Shown here: piece after piece, positions 55,244-64,000 of the stretch
How the letters are laid out: the number at the start of each line of letters is the position of its first letter
Position numbering within the stretch: the stretch's first letter is position 1
Source: JAAUTT01 sp038213375
Lineage (GTDB): Bacteria; Bacteroidota; Bacteroidia; Bacteroidales; JAAUTT01
Direction: 5' to 3'
Length of the DNA stretch: 64,000 nucleotides
Assembly (NCBI GenBank): GCA_038213375.1
Contig: JBBQTB010000014.1
Location: 58,453-122,452 of the forward strand
Translations under genes and position numbers: made by a program
Notes under the pieces: model-generated
Told to the model about the DNA's origin: nothing
Seen by the model: only the letters and a program-made list of their open reading frames with translations
Databases searched by the model: none

Positions 55244-55618
55244 CTAAACTGAGTTGTCAGAATATTCGTAAAAATCAATTGGAATGTGAATCATCGATTC
55301 GTAGTCCTTACCCATTTCCAACATGTCTTCATCATCAGTTTCGTAGTACCATTTTATGTATACATCTTTTATATTGTAATTCTCCTTTATTGATTTTAAA
55401 AGGATGAAAACCTGCTTTGAACTACTTGTGTTCATGTATTCCATGCGGACTTCGAATGTGAATTTTTTTGATGAACAATTTTTAACCCATTCGATAATCG
55501 GATTATAAAACGTGAATGTATCTTCGATTATTGATCGTCCCTGAATGATCATTTTGCCTTCAGGATTTAAATCCACCATTGGAGAGTTTTTTGTTGCTTT
55601 AATATTCAATTGAGTCAT
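55244..55618 (-). CDS. SiaC family (DUF1987) regulatory phosphoprotein
   Basis: A 124-residue cytoplasmic protein matching the SiaC/DUF1987 family. The block MEYMNTSSSKQVF carries the threonine (T64) that is phosphorylated in Pseudomonas SiaC. In that system a SpoIIE/PP2C phosphatase (SiaA) dephosphorylates SiaC, which then switches on a diguanylate cyclase. Here a SpoIIE sensor lies at 39678, but no SiaB kinase or cyclase is in the window. The gene stands alone, upstream of the propeller cluster. Confidence 0.85.
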   Translation of the reverse strand: MTQLNIKATKNSPMVDLNPEGKMIIQGRSIIEDTFTFYNPIIEWVKNCSSKKFTFEVRMEYMNTSSSKQVFILLKSIKENYNIKDVYIKWYYETDDEDMLEMGKDYESMIHIPIDFYEYSDNSV

Positions 55619-55896
55619 GGTTTTATTATTTTGGTTTTTTTGAAATTTAATCGATCAGTGTATAATTTGATTTATTGTACGGAGTCTCAGAAAAAATGGA
55701 ATGTTTTATTGATGTTAGATAAAAAATAAACAACTAACACGTCATTTTAATTGACGAACGTAACAATACTGATTAAAGATTTGAATTGGATATTTGTTTA
55801 AAGAGGAATTCATTATTTTTTCGCCATTTTAATTAAGTTAGTTATTTCCGACTTTGAAAGTTTGCCAACCCAATAACTTTTTAATAATATAGTAAC

Positions 55897-56408
55897 TCAA
55901 TGGGTATTCCGGCATAGTAATCGAATGCTTCAAACGATATTGGTGGCTTAATCCTTCGGTTGCGGGACAGAATGGTTCTCCATTTGCTGCCCAATGAGAA
56001 ATCAATAAGAACCAATGAATATTTTGTTCTTCCTTCTACTAAAAATGCCGTAGTCGGTTAATTTCTTCTAAAGATAAAGTCAGTTCATAATGTGGATTTT
56101 CACCTGATGGCCGTTAAATATAGTATCATAGATAGATCACACCATTATTAATCAGCATATTGATATACTCGTCAGACAGCGCCATTTCGATGTTCGATTT
56201 GCAGACATTGATGGCGACACCTGTATCAGTTTGTGCTTTGTTGCCACAACAATGGCTTGTTGGGTTCGTTGATAAGCCCGGGCGCATCCGCGGCGTATAT
56301 TAGCTACCAGCTCATCTCCCTCAAAGCTAATGAGTGGACTAACATTGGCCATTTGGTATATTTTTTATGCAAATTCGTCAGTCAGCAAGGCCATGTTGGT
56401 AAAAAAAA
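55897..56408 (-). pseudogene. Decayed partial copy of the DUF116/radical SAM region
   Basis: These bases are a degraded direct copy of 50217-51212 (roughly 90% identical by eye). The first 51 bases match the start of the DUF116 gene (50217-50267). The rest matches the middle of the radical SAM gene (50746-51212). The 479 bases between are gone, and the join falls at a shared TGGTGGC, the mark of deletion between short repeats. Single-base indels near 56000, 56040 and 56225 destroy the frame. It cannot encode a protein. It shows a past second copy of this locus. Confidence 0.9.
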
Positions 56409-56783
56409 TAATAGAACGGATAAGATTCAATTTATGAAGAAACTGTAAATATAGACGACTTCTGTGCGTATTATTCTTAAAATTTGTAATTTAGCAAACA
56501 CTTCATAACAGATATAAATTTTATAATTATAAGATTGTCAATAGCATTGAAAATATCAAAAACATATATTTACAAAATTATTTAAGTACAACTTTTACGT
56601 AACGTTTACTATTTAAAACTAATACTGATTTGTTTTGTAGACCTAATTTTCAATTTGGAATCATCGGGCGTTTGTTCGAATTATTCATGAATGATCGCGT
56701 TTGTTTTATTTTGGATAGTTTAAACAGAATAATTGGCTGAATTATCTGCTTTCCTCCCTCTCATGAATATTATCTGATAATGA
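56409..56783 (+). other. Intergenic region upstream of the sigma factor
   Basis: An AT-rich 375-base gap between the decayed copy and the FecI-type gene. It must carry the promoter of the sigma-FecR-SusC-SusD operon. I could not fix the boxes. Confidence 0.4.
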
Positions 56784-57344
56784 ATGAGTAAAAAAAAAGA
56801 GTTGCAACTAAAATCTTTCGTAATTACAGAATTCACCTTTAAAACAATATTTTCCGATTATTATATCCGGCTATGCTTGTATGCCGAAACATTTGTAAGC
56901 AATTCCAGTAGTGCTGAAGATATTGTACAGGATGCATTCTTTCGGTTATGGAATAAAAAGGACGATCTGCAAATAGATGTTTCAATTCAGGCATATCTAT
57001 ACCGGACTGTTCATAATGCATGCATTCATTTTTTAAGACATAAGAAAGTGTCGGAAAAACATGGAGAATATCAAAAAATTAAACTTCAGGAAGCCGAGCT
57101 GCTCTATTACTCCACCCTTGAAACTTCTTCGAAGGCAATTCTAGCAGAAGAACTCCAGCATATAATCTTAGATACAGTGAACAGCTTTCCTGAAAAAACA
57201 AAAGAAGCCTTTCTGCTGAGTCGGGAAGAAGATTTAAAGAACCAGGAAATTGCTGAACGGCTGAATCTCTCAATTAAAGCCGTTGAATATCATATATCAA
57301 AAGCATTGTTAAGTTTAAGAAAAGCGTTAAACGATTATTTATAA
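56784..57344 (+). CDS. FecI-type ECF sigma factor
   Basis: A 186-residue ECF sigma factor of the Bacteroidota FecI-like group. Region 2 reads YIRLCLYAETFVSNSSSAED, IVQDAFFRLWNKKDDLQID and YLYRTVHNACIHFLRHKK. Region 4 reads EKTKEAFLLSREEDLKNQEI and LSIKAVEYHISKALLSLRKA. It is followed 49 bases later by a FecR-type anti-sigma and then SusC/SusD, so it is the cell-surface signalling sigma of that uptake system. Confidence 0.93.
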   Translation: MSKKKELQLKSFVITEFTFKTIFSDYYIRLCLYAETFVSNSSSAEDIVQDAFFRLWNKKDDLQIDVSIQAYLYRTVHNACIHFLRHKKVSEKHGEYQKIKLQEAELLYYSTLETSSKAILAEELQHIILDTVNSFPEKTKEAFLLSREEDLKNQEIAERLNLSIKAVEYHISKALLSLRKALNDYL

Positions 57345-57393
57345 CGAATTTCACCCAAAAAAATAAAAAAAGAGAATCTAATTTTAGGGTAAC

Positions 57394-58581
57394 ATGGAAT
57401 CATTACGTCATAAAGATAGAAACAAATCATTTTTGGAAGAAATAACGACAATAGACCCAGCGCTTATTACCCGATATTTATCAGGTGACGCGAGCATTGA
57501 AGAGATGAATGAGGTTCTGTCCTGGTTAAGAAAAGGAAAAGAAAATCAAACCGACTTCAATTCAATGAAAAAAATCTGGATTGAAAGTAAAGTTATTTTA
57601 TTAAATCAATGTGATAAGTCTGAAAATGCTTGGGAAAGATTGAAATATAGGACTTCATACATACAGACGGAGGACAACGAACTCCAACCTCGAAGAAATA
57701 TTTTCATTTTTTACCGAGTGGCAGCTGTAATGCTCATTTTGGTAAGCATCGGGTTTGTTCTTTATTTCCTGAACCCTTTTCGCAAGAAATCAGCTGGTGT
57801 TATGGCTTATAATGAGGTTGTTGTTCCATATGGAGCAAAATCAATCATTACCTTACCGGATGGCACCAAATTATGGATGAATTCGGGTACTAAAATTCGA
57901 TATGCCAATAACTTTGGAGAAATATCGCGTGAGGTTTTTATGGAAGGTGAAGCATATTTTGATGTTGTAAAAAATCCTAAAAAACCATTTCTGGTTAGAA
58001 CCGGATATATTAATATTAAAGTTTTGGGAACGGCCTTTAATGTGAAATCATATCCAGATGAGAATTTTATTGAAACAACACTTGACCGGGGACTTATTGA
58101 AATTACCAAAGAAAAAGGATCTGACAGCATAATTACAATAAGACCAAAAGAAAAAATCACTTACTTGAAATTTTCGAAACAATTGTCAGTGGTCTCTCAA
58201 AAAAAGAAGGTCGTTGAAGACCGAATAGAACAAGTACCTGATAAAATACCTGCAAAAAAGGCTCAACCTGAGTTTCAAATTTGCCAGTATGTGAATACAG
58301 AATTAATCACATCATGGAAAGAAGGAAAATTGATTTTTGAACGTGAGCGTCTTGAGGATATTGTTAAAAAATTAGAACGCCGGTACGATGTTGTCTTTAC
58401 ATTTGACAAATCGGAGTTGAAAAACTATCGTTTTAGCGGTTCGTTACCAGAACTAACGCTGCAACAAGTGTTGGAAGGCATTCAGCTTTCGGCGCCTATC
58501 CTCTATAAAATAAATAAACGAGAAGTCGTAATCAACGAAAATTCAATGTATAAGGAATCCTACAAACGATGGGTAAAATAA
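57394..58581 (+). CDS. FecR-family anti-sigma factor
   Basis: A 395-residue protein with a cytoplasmic N-terminal anti-sigma part (TRYLSGDASIEEMNEVLSWL), one TM helix (about residues 107-127, AAVMLILVSIGFVLYFL) and a periplasmic FecR domain. The latter shows ITLPDGTKLWMNSGTKIRYA and REVFMEGEAYFDVVKN. A DUF4974 C terminus follows (IVKKLERRYDVVFTFD). It holds the FecI-type sigma inactive until SusC reports ligand through its STN domain. Order FecI-FecR-SusC-SusD is the standard arrangement. Confidence 0.93.
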   Translation: MESLRHKDRNKSFLEEITTIDPALITRYLSGDASIEEMNEVLSWLRKGKENQTDFNSMKKIWIESKVILLNQCDKSENAWERLKYRTSYIQTEDNELQPRRNIFIFYRVAAVMLILVSIGFVLYFLNPFRKKSAGVMAYNEVVVPYGAKSIITLPDGTKLWMNSGTKIRYANNFGEISREVFMEGEAYFDVVKNPKKPFLVRTGYINIKVLGTAFNVKSYPDENFIETTLDRGLIEITKEKGSDSIITIRPKEKITYLKFSKQLSVVSQKKKVVEDRIEQVPDKIPAKKAQPEFQICQYVNTELITSWKEGKLIFERERLEDIVKKLERRYDVVFTFDKSELKNYRFSGSLPELTLQQVLEGIQLSAPILYKINKREVVINENSMYKESYKRWVK

Positions 58582-58769
58582 AAAAATATGTATTCTAAGT
58601 CTAACGAAAAATTAATTCAGCCTATGACATAAAACAAAAACGAAAAAACAAAAAGAACCGAAAAATGCGGTAACATTTCCCGGTTCATAAAAAATTGATT
58701 TTTTTAATCCGCTTCGACCAACAAAAAATTCGAAGCATCTAATGTTTAACATAAAACAATGACAAAACT

Positions 58770-61700
58770 ATGAAAATTAAGTTAAACTACCTAACCTTTT
58801 TTAATCGAAGGGGGTTACAAAGACTAAAACTTATTATGAGATTAACTGTCTTATTATCATTGGTTGCTGTGCTTAGAGTTTCAGCAATCGGGTATTCACA
58901 GGCTACGAAATTTTCCATTGACATGGAAAACGTGACATTGCGTGAAGTATTTAAGGAAATTGAGAAAAAAACAGATTTTGCTTTTTTCTATAACGACGAT
59001 TTTACGGGATTAAATAACGTTGTTTCCGTTGATGTGAAAAACGGTAAAGTTGAAGAAGTGCTGGCCAAAGTATTGGAAAGTTCTTCTCTGACATATCATA
59101 TTTTGGAAAACAATTTTATTGTGATTGCCCCTTCGGCTTTAGCGCAAAAATTCAAAGTTACAGGTATCATCACTGATGAGAATGGAGCTGGAATGCCTGG
59201 TGTAAATGTAACAGTTTCTGGTACCACTTTCGGTGTTACCTCTGATGCAAGTGGCAAATATTCTCTGGATGCCCCGGAAGCAAGCAGTAAATTGCTTTTT
59301 TCGTTTGTTGGTTATTTATCAGAAACAATGGAAATTCAAGGGCGTTCTGTGGTGGATATTAAAATGACACCCGATATCCAGAAGTTGGATGAAGTGGTAG
59401 TAATTGGATATGGCTCTACTTCTAAGAAAAATGTGGCAAGTGCTACAGCAGTTCTTAAAAGCAATGAAATTGTGGGTTTATCTACTACCGACGCACGCCA
59501 GACCCTTCAGGGAAAAATGGCGGGTGTACAGGTAACTAACAATAGTGGTGATCCGGGTGCAGGTGCCAGAATTGTTATCCGCGGTATGGGCTCATTTTCG
59601 AATACAGATCCTTTGTATGTCGTTGATGGTATCCAGGGTGGTGATATCAATTCCATCCCTGCTCAGGATATTGAAAGTATTACAGTATTAAAGGACGCTT
59701 CTACTACAGCTATATATGGATCAGCTGCCGCCAATGGCGTAGTTTTGATCACTACAAAAACCGGTAAAAAGGGAAATATCAAAGTTAGTTATGATGGAAC
59801 TTATGGTTTTGCAGATGTAACCAAACGTCTTAAAATGCTGAATGCATCAGACTATGTTGACCTTGTTGTTGATATTCAGAAAGCAGGCAAACTACCGTTG
59901 TCTGAGAAATTAACAACACCGGATGTGCGGGTCGACCGCACCGACTGGCAGAAAGAAGTATTTCAAACAGCTGCGACTACTGAACATAACCTTCGCTTTA
60001 GCGGTGGCGGTGAAAATGTAGCTTATTCTTTTTCTGCAGGATATCAAAATCAAGGATCAACAGTAATTGATCGTAATTTTCAGCGTTTTACATTTGGCGC
60101 TAAGTTGTCAGAGGACCTGTTTAAAAGGAGAATACGTCTTAGTCAAAACCTTCGCGTAAAGAATGACATTACCAAAGGTATTTTGGCAAATTTCAATGAT
60201 GCATTGCGGATGCCTCCCTATATTCCAGTTTACGATCCAGCCAATCTTGGCGGTTATGGCCGGGCCGATAAAGTAAAGGACCTGAATGATGCCAATAACC
60301 CATTAAACTCCGTATATAACTCCAATTATCGCGATAGAGGACTAAATATGGATCTGGAAATGAGTGCCGAAATAGACATTTTTAAAGGACTTACATTTAA
60401 ATCTCAGGGAAGACTTTCATCAGGGAATAACAATCATTATACTTGGAACTATCCCTCCAATGGTGGTAATTTTAGCAAAACTTCCTCTGATATGAATGAG
60501 TTCTATAGCAATTATTATAGTGCGATTCTTGAAAACTTCTTTTCATACAATAAAAGTTTTGGTAAACATGACATCAGTGCTACATTGGGAAACGCCTATA
60601 GTCCTTCAGGATTTTATCGTGACTTGACCGTTCTCGCATCTAATTATACCAGTGATGCTATTCAGAATGTATCTCTTGGCAATACCAGTTCTATCTATGA
60701 GGCTAATGTGAACAGTGGTAAATCAAGGTTATCATATTTTGGAAGGTTAGGCTATACCTACAATGATAAATACGTTTTAAATGCCAGTGTTCGCAAAGAT
60801 GGATCCAGTGTATTCGGTGAAAACAACCGATGGGGTACATTTTATGGTTTAGGTGCTGCGTGGAGCATATCCAAGGAAGAATTCCTGAACTCCATTCCTG
60901 CCTTATCCAATTTGAAACTAAGGGCTAGTTATGGCAAGACAGGCAATGACAATATACCTCCATTTCTGACTTCCCAAAACTTATGGAAAGGTTCAAGCAA
61001 TAACATCGTTTATTCCTTCGGAGATACTCAAAATTTTTCGTACGGTTCAATTATTAACAGCAAACCCAATCCCGACCTGAAATGGGAAGAAACAACACAG
61101 TTCGATTTTGGTTTTGATGCAGGTTTTATGAACAATTCAATTAATGTGGTATTTGATTATTATCATAGGGCAAACAAAGATCTTTTGATTGAAACTCAAT
61201 TGCCTCTTACTACAGGTTTGGGAAATCCTGGTCAGGTGGGAACACAGTGGGTTAATGCTGCAAGTATGACAAATACCGGATTTGAAGCAGCAGTTTCATA
61301 TACAAGTAATAAAAACGACTTTAAATGGGATGTGTCGTTAAATGCTACCTATAGCACCAATGATGTGACTGCTTTAGGAACTATTGGCAATCTTCCGATT
61401 TCCAAAGGAGAAGTTATGACAGGAACAGGCAATACTACCCGCACCGATATTGGCCATCCTCTGGCATCGTATTATGGATATGTATTTGATCATGTCGTAG
61501 CCAGTCAGGCTGAATTGAATGAAATAAATGCAGCCACAGTAACTGCTACCGGAGGCAAGCAAACAGAGTATTACAAAGGAATGAAACCAGGTGACCGTGT
61601 CTGGAAAGATATGGATGGTAATGGGTATGTGGATGATAAAGACCGCACTTATATTGGAAATCCATCACCAAAATGGCAATATGGAGCCATATTTAATGGA

Positions 61701-62177
61701 TCGTATAAAGGATTCGATTTTCAATTGATGCTTCATGGGGTTTTAGGTGTCGATGTTGTAAACGCTCCCCGCTATTGGTGGGAAGGCATGTCAAAACCGT
61801 TCAACAATACAACTACTGTATTGGGAAGGTGGAAGAATGACGGTGATATTACCAGTATCCCAGCTGCCGGACAAAATTCAAGTTCAAACCTTTTGTTTTC
61901 TGATTGGTATGTAGAAAAAGGAAACTATATGAGAGTAAAAAATATCACCCTTGGTTATACCTTACCTCACAGTTTATTTAACAATACATTCGAAAAATTC
62001 AGAGTATATGTAGCTGCGCAAAATGTGTTAACCTTTACCAAATATTCAGGATATGATCCTGAAATATCTTCCGGTTCACCTAACGACAACAATGATTATA
62101 TTTTCAACCGTGGTGTTGACAATGGTCAACATCCTAACCCACGAATTTTCAGAGTTGGAATACAATTAAACTTCTAA
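58770..62177 (+). CDS. SusC/RagA TonB-dependent outer-membrane transporter with STN domain
   Basis: A 1,135-residue outer-membrane protein. A signal (about residues 1-45) is followed by an STN signalling domain (FSIDMENVTLREVFKEIEKK to about residue 120), a carboxypeptidase-regulatory-like repeat (ITDENGAGMPGVNVTVSG), a TonB box (LDEVVVIGYG), a plug (LQGKMAGVQVTNNSGDPGAG, LYVVDGIQGG) and a 22-strand barrel. The STN domain marks it as a transducer that signals to the FecR partner. It imports an oligosaccharide or similar ligand with SusD. The substrate cannot be read from the sequence and no glycosidase is in this operon. Confidence 0.95.
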   Translation: MKIKLNYLTFFNRRGLQRLKLIMRLTVLLSLVAVLRVSAIGYSQATKFSIDMENVTLREVFKEIEKKTDFAFFYNDDFTGLNNVVSVDVKNGKVEEVLAKVLESSSLTYHILENNFIVIAPSALAQKFKVTGIITDENGAGMPGVNVTVSGTTFGVTSDASGKYSLDAPEASSKLLFSFVGYLSETMEIQGRSVVDIKMTPDIQKLDEVVVIGYGSTSKKNVASATAVLKSNEIVGLSTTDARQTLQGKMAGVQVTNNSGDPGAGARIVIRGMGSFSNTDPLYVVDGIQGGDINSIPAQDIESITVLKDASTTAIYGSAAANGVVLITTKTGKKGNIKVSYDGTYGFADVTKRLKMLNASDYVDLVVDIQKAGKLPLSEKLTTPDVRVDRTDWQKEVFQTAATTEHNLRFSGGGENVAYSFSAGYQNQGSTVIDRNFQRFTFGAKLSEDLFKRRIRLSQNLRVKNDITKGILANFNDALRMPPYIPVYDPANLGGYGRADKVKDLNDANNPLNSVYNSNYRDRGLNMDLEMSAEIDIFKGLTFKSQGRLSSGNNNHYTWNYPSNGGNFSKTSSDMNEFYSNYYSAILENFFSYNKSFGKHDISATLGNAYSPSGFYRDLTVLASNYTSDAIQNVSLGNTSSIYEANVNSGKSRLSYFGRLGYTYNDKYVLNASVRKDGSSVFGENNRWGTFYGLGAAWSISKEEFLNSIPALSNLKLRASYGKTGNDNIPPFLTSQNLWKGSSNNIVYSFGDTQNFSYGSIINSKPNPDLKWEETTQFDFGFDAGFMNNSINVVFDYYHRANKDLLIETQLPLTTGLGNPGQVGTQWVNAASMTNTGFEAAVSYTSNKNDFKWDVSLNATYSTNDVTALGTIGNLPISKGEVMTGTGNTTRTDIGHPLASYYGYVFDHVVASQAELNEINAATVTATGGKQTEYYKGMKPGDRVWKDMDGNGYVDDKDRTYIGNPSPKWQYGAIFNGSYKGFDFQLMLHGVLGVDVVNAPRYWWEGMSKPFNNTTTVLGRWKNDGDITSIPAAGQNSSSNLLFSDWYVEKGNYMRVKNITLGYTLPHSLFNNTFEKFRVYVAAQNVLTFTKYSGYDPEISSGSPNDNNDYIFNRGVDNGQHPNPRIFRVGIQLNF

Positions 62178-62188
62178 ATTAAGATCTT

Positions 62189-63760
62189 ATGAAAAGGAAA
62201 ATATTATATACTTTAGTTGTTTTGACATTAACTGTTGGTTCTTGTAATAAAGACACACTGAACGTCAAAAATGAAAACAGGTATGATGCAAATTCATTTT
62301 TTACGAATGCTACCACTGCCCTCGAAGCTTCCAACGCCATGTATACTCCATTGCTTTATCAGGGGATGTACGAACGCGAATTTTATTTTATTTTTGACCT
62401 TTTGGGAAACGATGCCGATAAAAATTTCCCTTTGCAGGGTAGTTTGCTCGATTTTCCGTTATACACGCATAACCCAAACAGCAGCGAATTGAATTATTTG
62501 TTTAATTCCTGTTATAAATTGATTTTCAGAACCAATTTTGTTATTGACATGTGCGAAAAATGGGTAACAACCAAAGATGCGGATGCAGCGCTAAAGGATC
62601 GTATTTTGGGCGAGGCTAAATTTTTAAAATCATTGTCGTATTTTTGGCTGGTAACCTGTTATGGCGATGTCCCTCTCAAAACCAAACTGGAGGACCATTA
62701 TGTTCTTCAATCAGAAAGAACTCCAAAAGAAGCCATTTGGGCTGATATTGAAACCAATTTAAAGGATGCCATAACTAAATTACCAGTAGCTCAGGATTAT
62801 AGCGCCGATAATTATGGCAGAGCTTCCAAAGGAGCTGCCGTGGCTTTGCTTGGTAAAGTATATTTATTTGAGAAAAAATATGCGGAATCCATAGCACAAT
62901 TTACATTGCTAAAGAGTGCCCCGTTTGATTACGCCCTGGCTGGTTCATTGGATGACATGTTTATTAATGACGTGAAGACCAAGGAAACTGTTTTTGCAGT
63001 GATGCACGGAGTATGGCAAGGTTGGGGAGTTGGAAATGCATATGCCATGTTCGGCGGTCAGGAGTCATGGGGGGGAAAGACAACCCATAGCGGCCGCGCA
63101 ATGGAATATGGTTTTAACGATTGGTGGAATGTTTTGGTTTCAAAATCATTGGTTGATGCATTTACTTACAAAGATGAAGCGGGAAATCCATATGTTGATC
63201 CTCGCGCAGCATTAACATTCTATGACAATGGTGTCCATGGTGGCGATCAAACTTTTTGTGACCAATGTGCTGCAGGGCCTATTGTTTATTCTAGTTTAGT
63301 GAAAGACGGTCAGGTTTCGTGGCGTAAATATGAAATGTACGAGTCAAGAAAGAATTATGGGCAGCCTGATAGCTATATCAATAGTCAGGTTATTCGGTAT
63401 GCTGATGTACTTTTGATGTTGGCCGAAAGCTATATCGAGACAAATGCAGTTTCCAGTGCTCTTCCTTTGATTAATGCAGTTCGTACTCGTTCAGGCGCCT
63501 TTGCTTATACGACTCTGGGTACTCAGGATCAGGCACGAACTATTCTAAGACATGAACGTCAAATTGAATTAGCAGGAGAACAAACCAGATTCTTCGATTT
63601 GGTTCGTTGGGGAAAACTGGTGGAAACCATTAATGCTGAAAAACTAATTTCTACTGGCACACAACCGGTAAAGGATTACCATGTTCTTCTCCCCATTCCG
63701 CAATCGGAACGTGATGCAAATCCTAAACTTAATGCTCAGGTTAAAAATAACTGGAACTAA
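62189..63760 (+). CDS. SusD/RagB family outer-membrane lipoprotein
   Basis: A 523-residue lipoprotein (lipobox VGSC) of the SusD family with four TPR-like helix pairs. Typical blocks are ILGEAKFLKSLSYFWLVTCY, YGRASKGAAVALLGKVYLFE and RHERQIELAGEQTRFFDLVR. It caps SusC at the cell surface and binds the ligand. It starts 11 bases after SusC and is followed by an intrinsic terminator, closing the operon. Confidence 0.95.
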   Translation: MKRKILYTLVVLTLTVGSCNKDTLNVKNENRYDANSFFTNATTALEASNAMYTPLLYQGMYEREFYFIFDLLGNDADKNFPLQGSLLDFPLYTHNPNSSELNYLFNSCYKLIFRTNFVIDMCEKWVTTKDADAALKDRILGEAKFLKSLSYFWLVTCYGDVPLKTKLEDHYVLQSERTPKEAIWADIETNLKDAITKLPVAQDYSADNYGRASKGAAVALLGKVYLFEKKYAESIAQFTLLKSAPFDYALAGSLDDMFINDVKTKETVFAVMHGVWQGWGVGNAYAMFGGQESWGGKTTHSGRAMEYGFNDWWNVLVSKSLVDAFTYKDEAGNPYVDPRAALTFYDNGVHGGDQTFCDQCAAGPIVYSSLVKDGQVSWRKYEMYESRKNYGQPDSYINSQVIRYADVLLMLAESYIETNAVSSALPLINAVRTRSGAFAYTTLGTQDQARTILRHERQIELAGEQTRFFDLVRWGKLVETINAEKLISTGTQPVKDYHVLLPIPQSERDANPKLNAQVKNNWN

Positions 63761-63799
63761 TTTCTTGATTATTTTAGGAGCAATAAAGTATCATAATGA

Positions 63800-63832
63800 A
63801 AGCCGATCCGTTCAGAGGATCGGCTTTTTTTA
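63800..63832 (+). terminator. Intrinsic terminator of the SusCD operon
   Basis: AAGCCGATCC-GTTCAGA-GGATCGGCTT forms a 10-bp stem followed by a run of T. It lies about 40 bases after the SusD stop codon. Confidence 0.92.
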
Positions 63833-64000
63833 TTGTTTGATTATTGGATTTCAATATCCTTAACCCACATTGCAGCCTTTGACCCCAAAAACAAAAAAAA
63901 ACAGGCAAAAACGAAGTTTTTTTGGTCTCAAAACAGTTATTTTTTCTGGCTAATTTTAGTAAACAGCTCATAATCAGTATTAGTTATATTTAAAATTTCA

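Noticed and set aside
1..64000. CRISPR arrays, insertion sequences, transposases or prophage genes
   Set aside because: No regular repeat-spacer array and no transposase, integrase or phage structural protein was recognised on either strand.

Overview
The window reads as a chromosomal segment of an AT-rich Bacteroidota bacterium, most likely class Bacteroidia. The support is a SusC/SusD pair behind a FecI-type sigma and FecR-type anti-sigma, TAnnTTTG-style promoter spacing at the tRNA, VIT/VWA and TonB_C envelope proteins, two-component-regulator propellers fused to SpoIIE phosphatases, and a ribosomal frameshift prfB. I cannot fix the family or genus by eye.

Layout. 1-591 is the tail of a class A penicillin-binding protein. 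812-2512 holds a DUF4105 membrane protein and a thioredoxin-fold protein that converge and overlap. 2543-2824 is a broken orphan YefM/Phd antitoxin. 2835-10516 is a six-gene minus-strand cluster: a class II terpene-cyclase-like protein with a DADDT motif, two PQQ-type beta-propellers, an NHL-type propeller, a Tat-exported ferredoxin and a NapH/NosR-like membrane polyferredoxin. A tRNA-Arg(CCT) lies at 10714. 11205-27049 is mostly housekeeping: sbcD-sbcC, a Gfo/Idh/MocA oxidoreductase, an MBL hydrolase, a dCMP-type deaminase, an S41 protease, class I fumarase, prfB with its programmed +1 frameshift, an M1 peptidase and a YugP-type peptidase. 27151-27705 is a decayed gene. 27761-32554 carries a sugar-binding lipoprotein, a beta-mannosidase and a YgiD-type dioxygenase. 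32726-37910 is an envelope-signalling module (sigma factor, TonB_C anti-sigma, a nonsense-broken aldo/keto reductase, and a VIT-VWA-TonB_C protein). 38618-47825 holds trxA, a LOG-family protein, a secreted TPR-caspase gene followed by a propeller-SpoIIE phosphatase, ribD, prmC and recX.

47923-55017 is a second minus-strand cluster built from the same classes of part as the first: two PQQ-type propellers, a ferredoxin, a radical SAM/SPASM-like protein, a DUF116-polyprenyl synthase fusion and a prenyltransferase-like alpha/alpha-toroid protein. A SiaC-like phosphoprotein and a decayed partial copy of the radical SAM region (55897-56408) lie beside it. The window closes with a FecI/FecR/SusC/SusD operon.

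How the genes may work together. The two clusters pair isoprenoid-chain or terpene-cyclisation enzymes with iron-sulfur electron carriers and exported beta-propellers. I infer a divided pathway: one locus makes the prenyl chain and modifies it by radical chemistry, while the other cyclises it and couples it to the menaquinol pool through NapG/NapH-like carriers. I recognise no described pathway with this composition, and the product is unknown. This is the main candidate for an undescribed system. Secondary candidates are the secreted caspase plus SpoIIE phosphatase pair and the sigma/VIT-VWA module with shared TonB_C domains.
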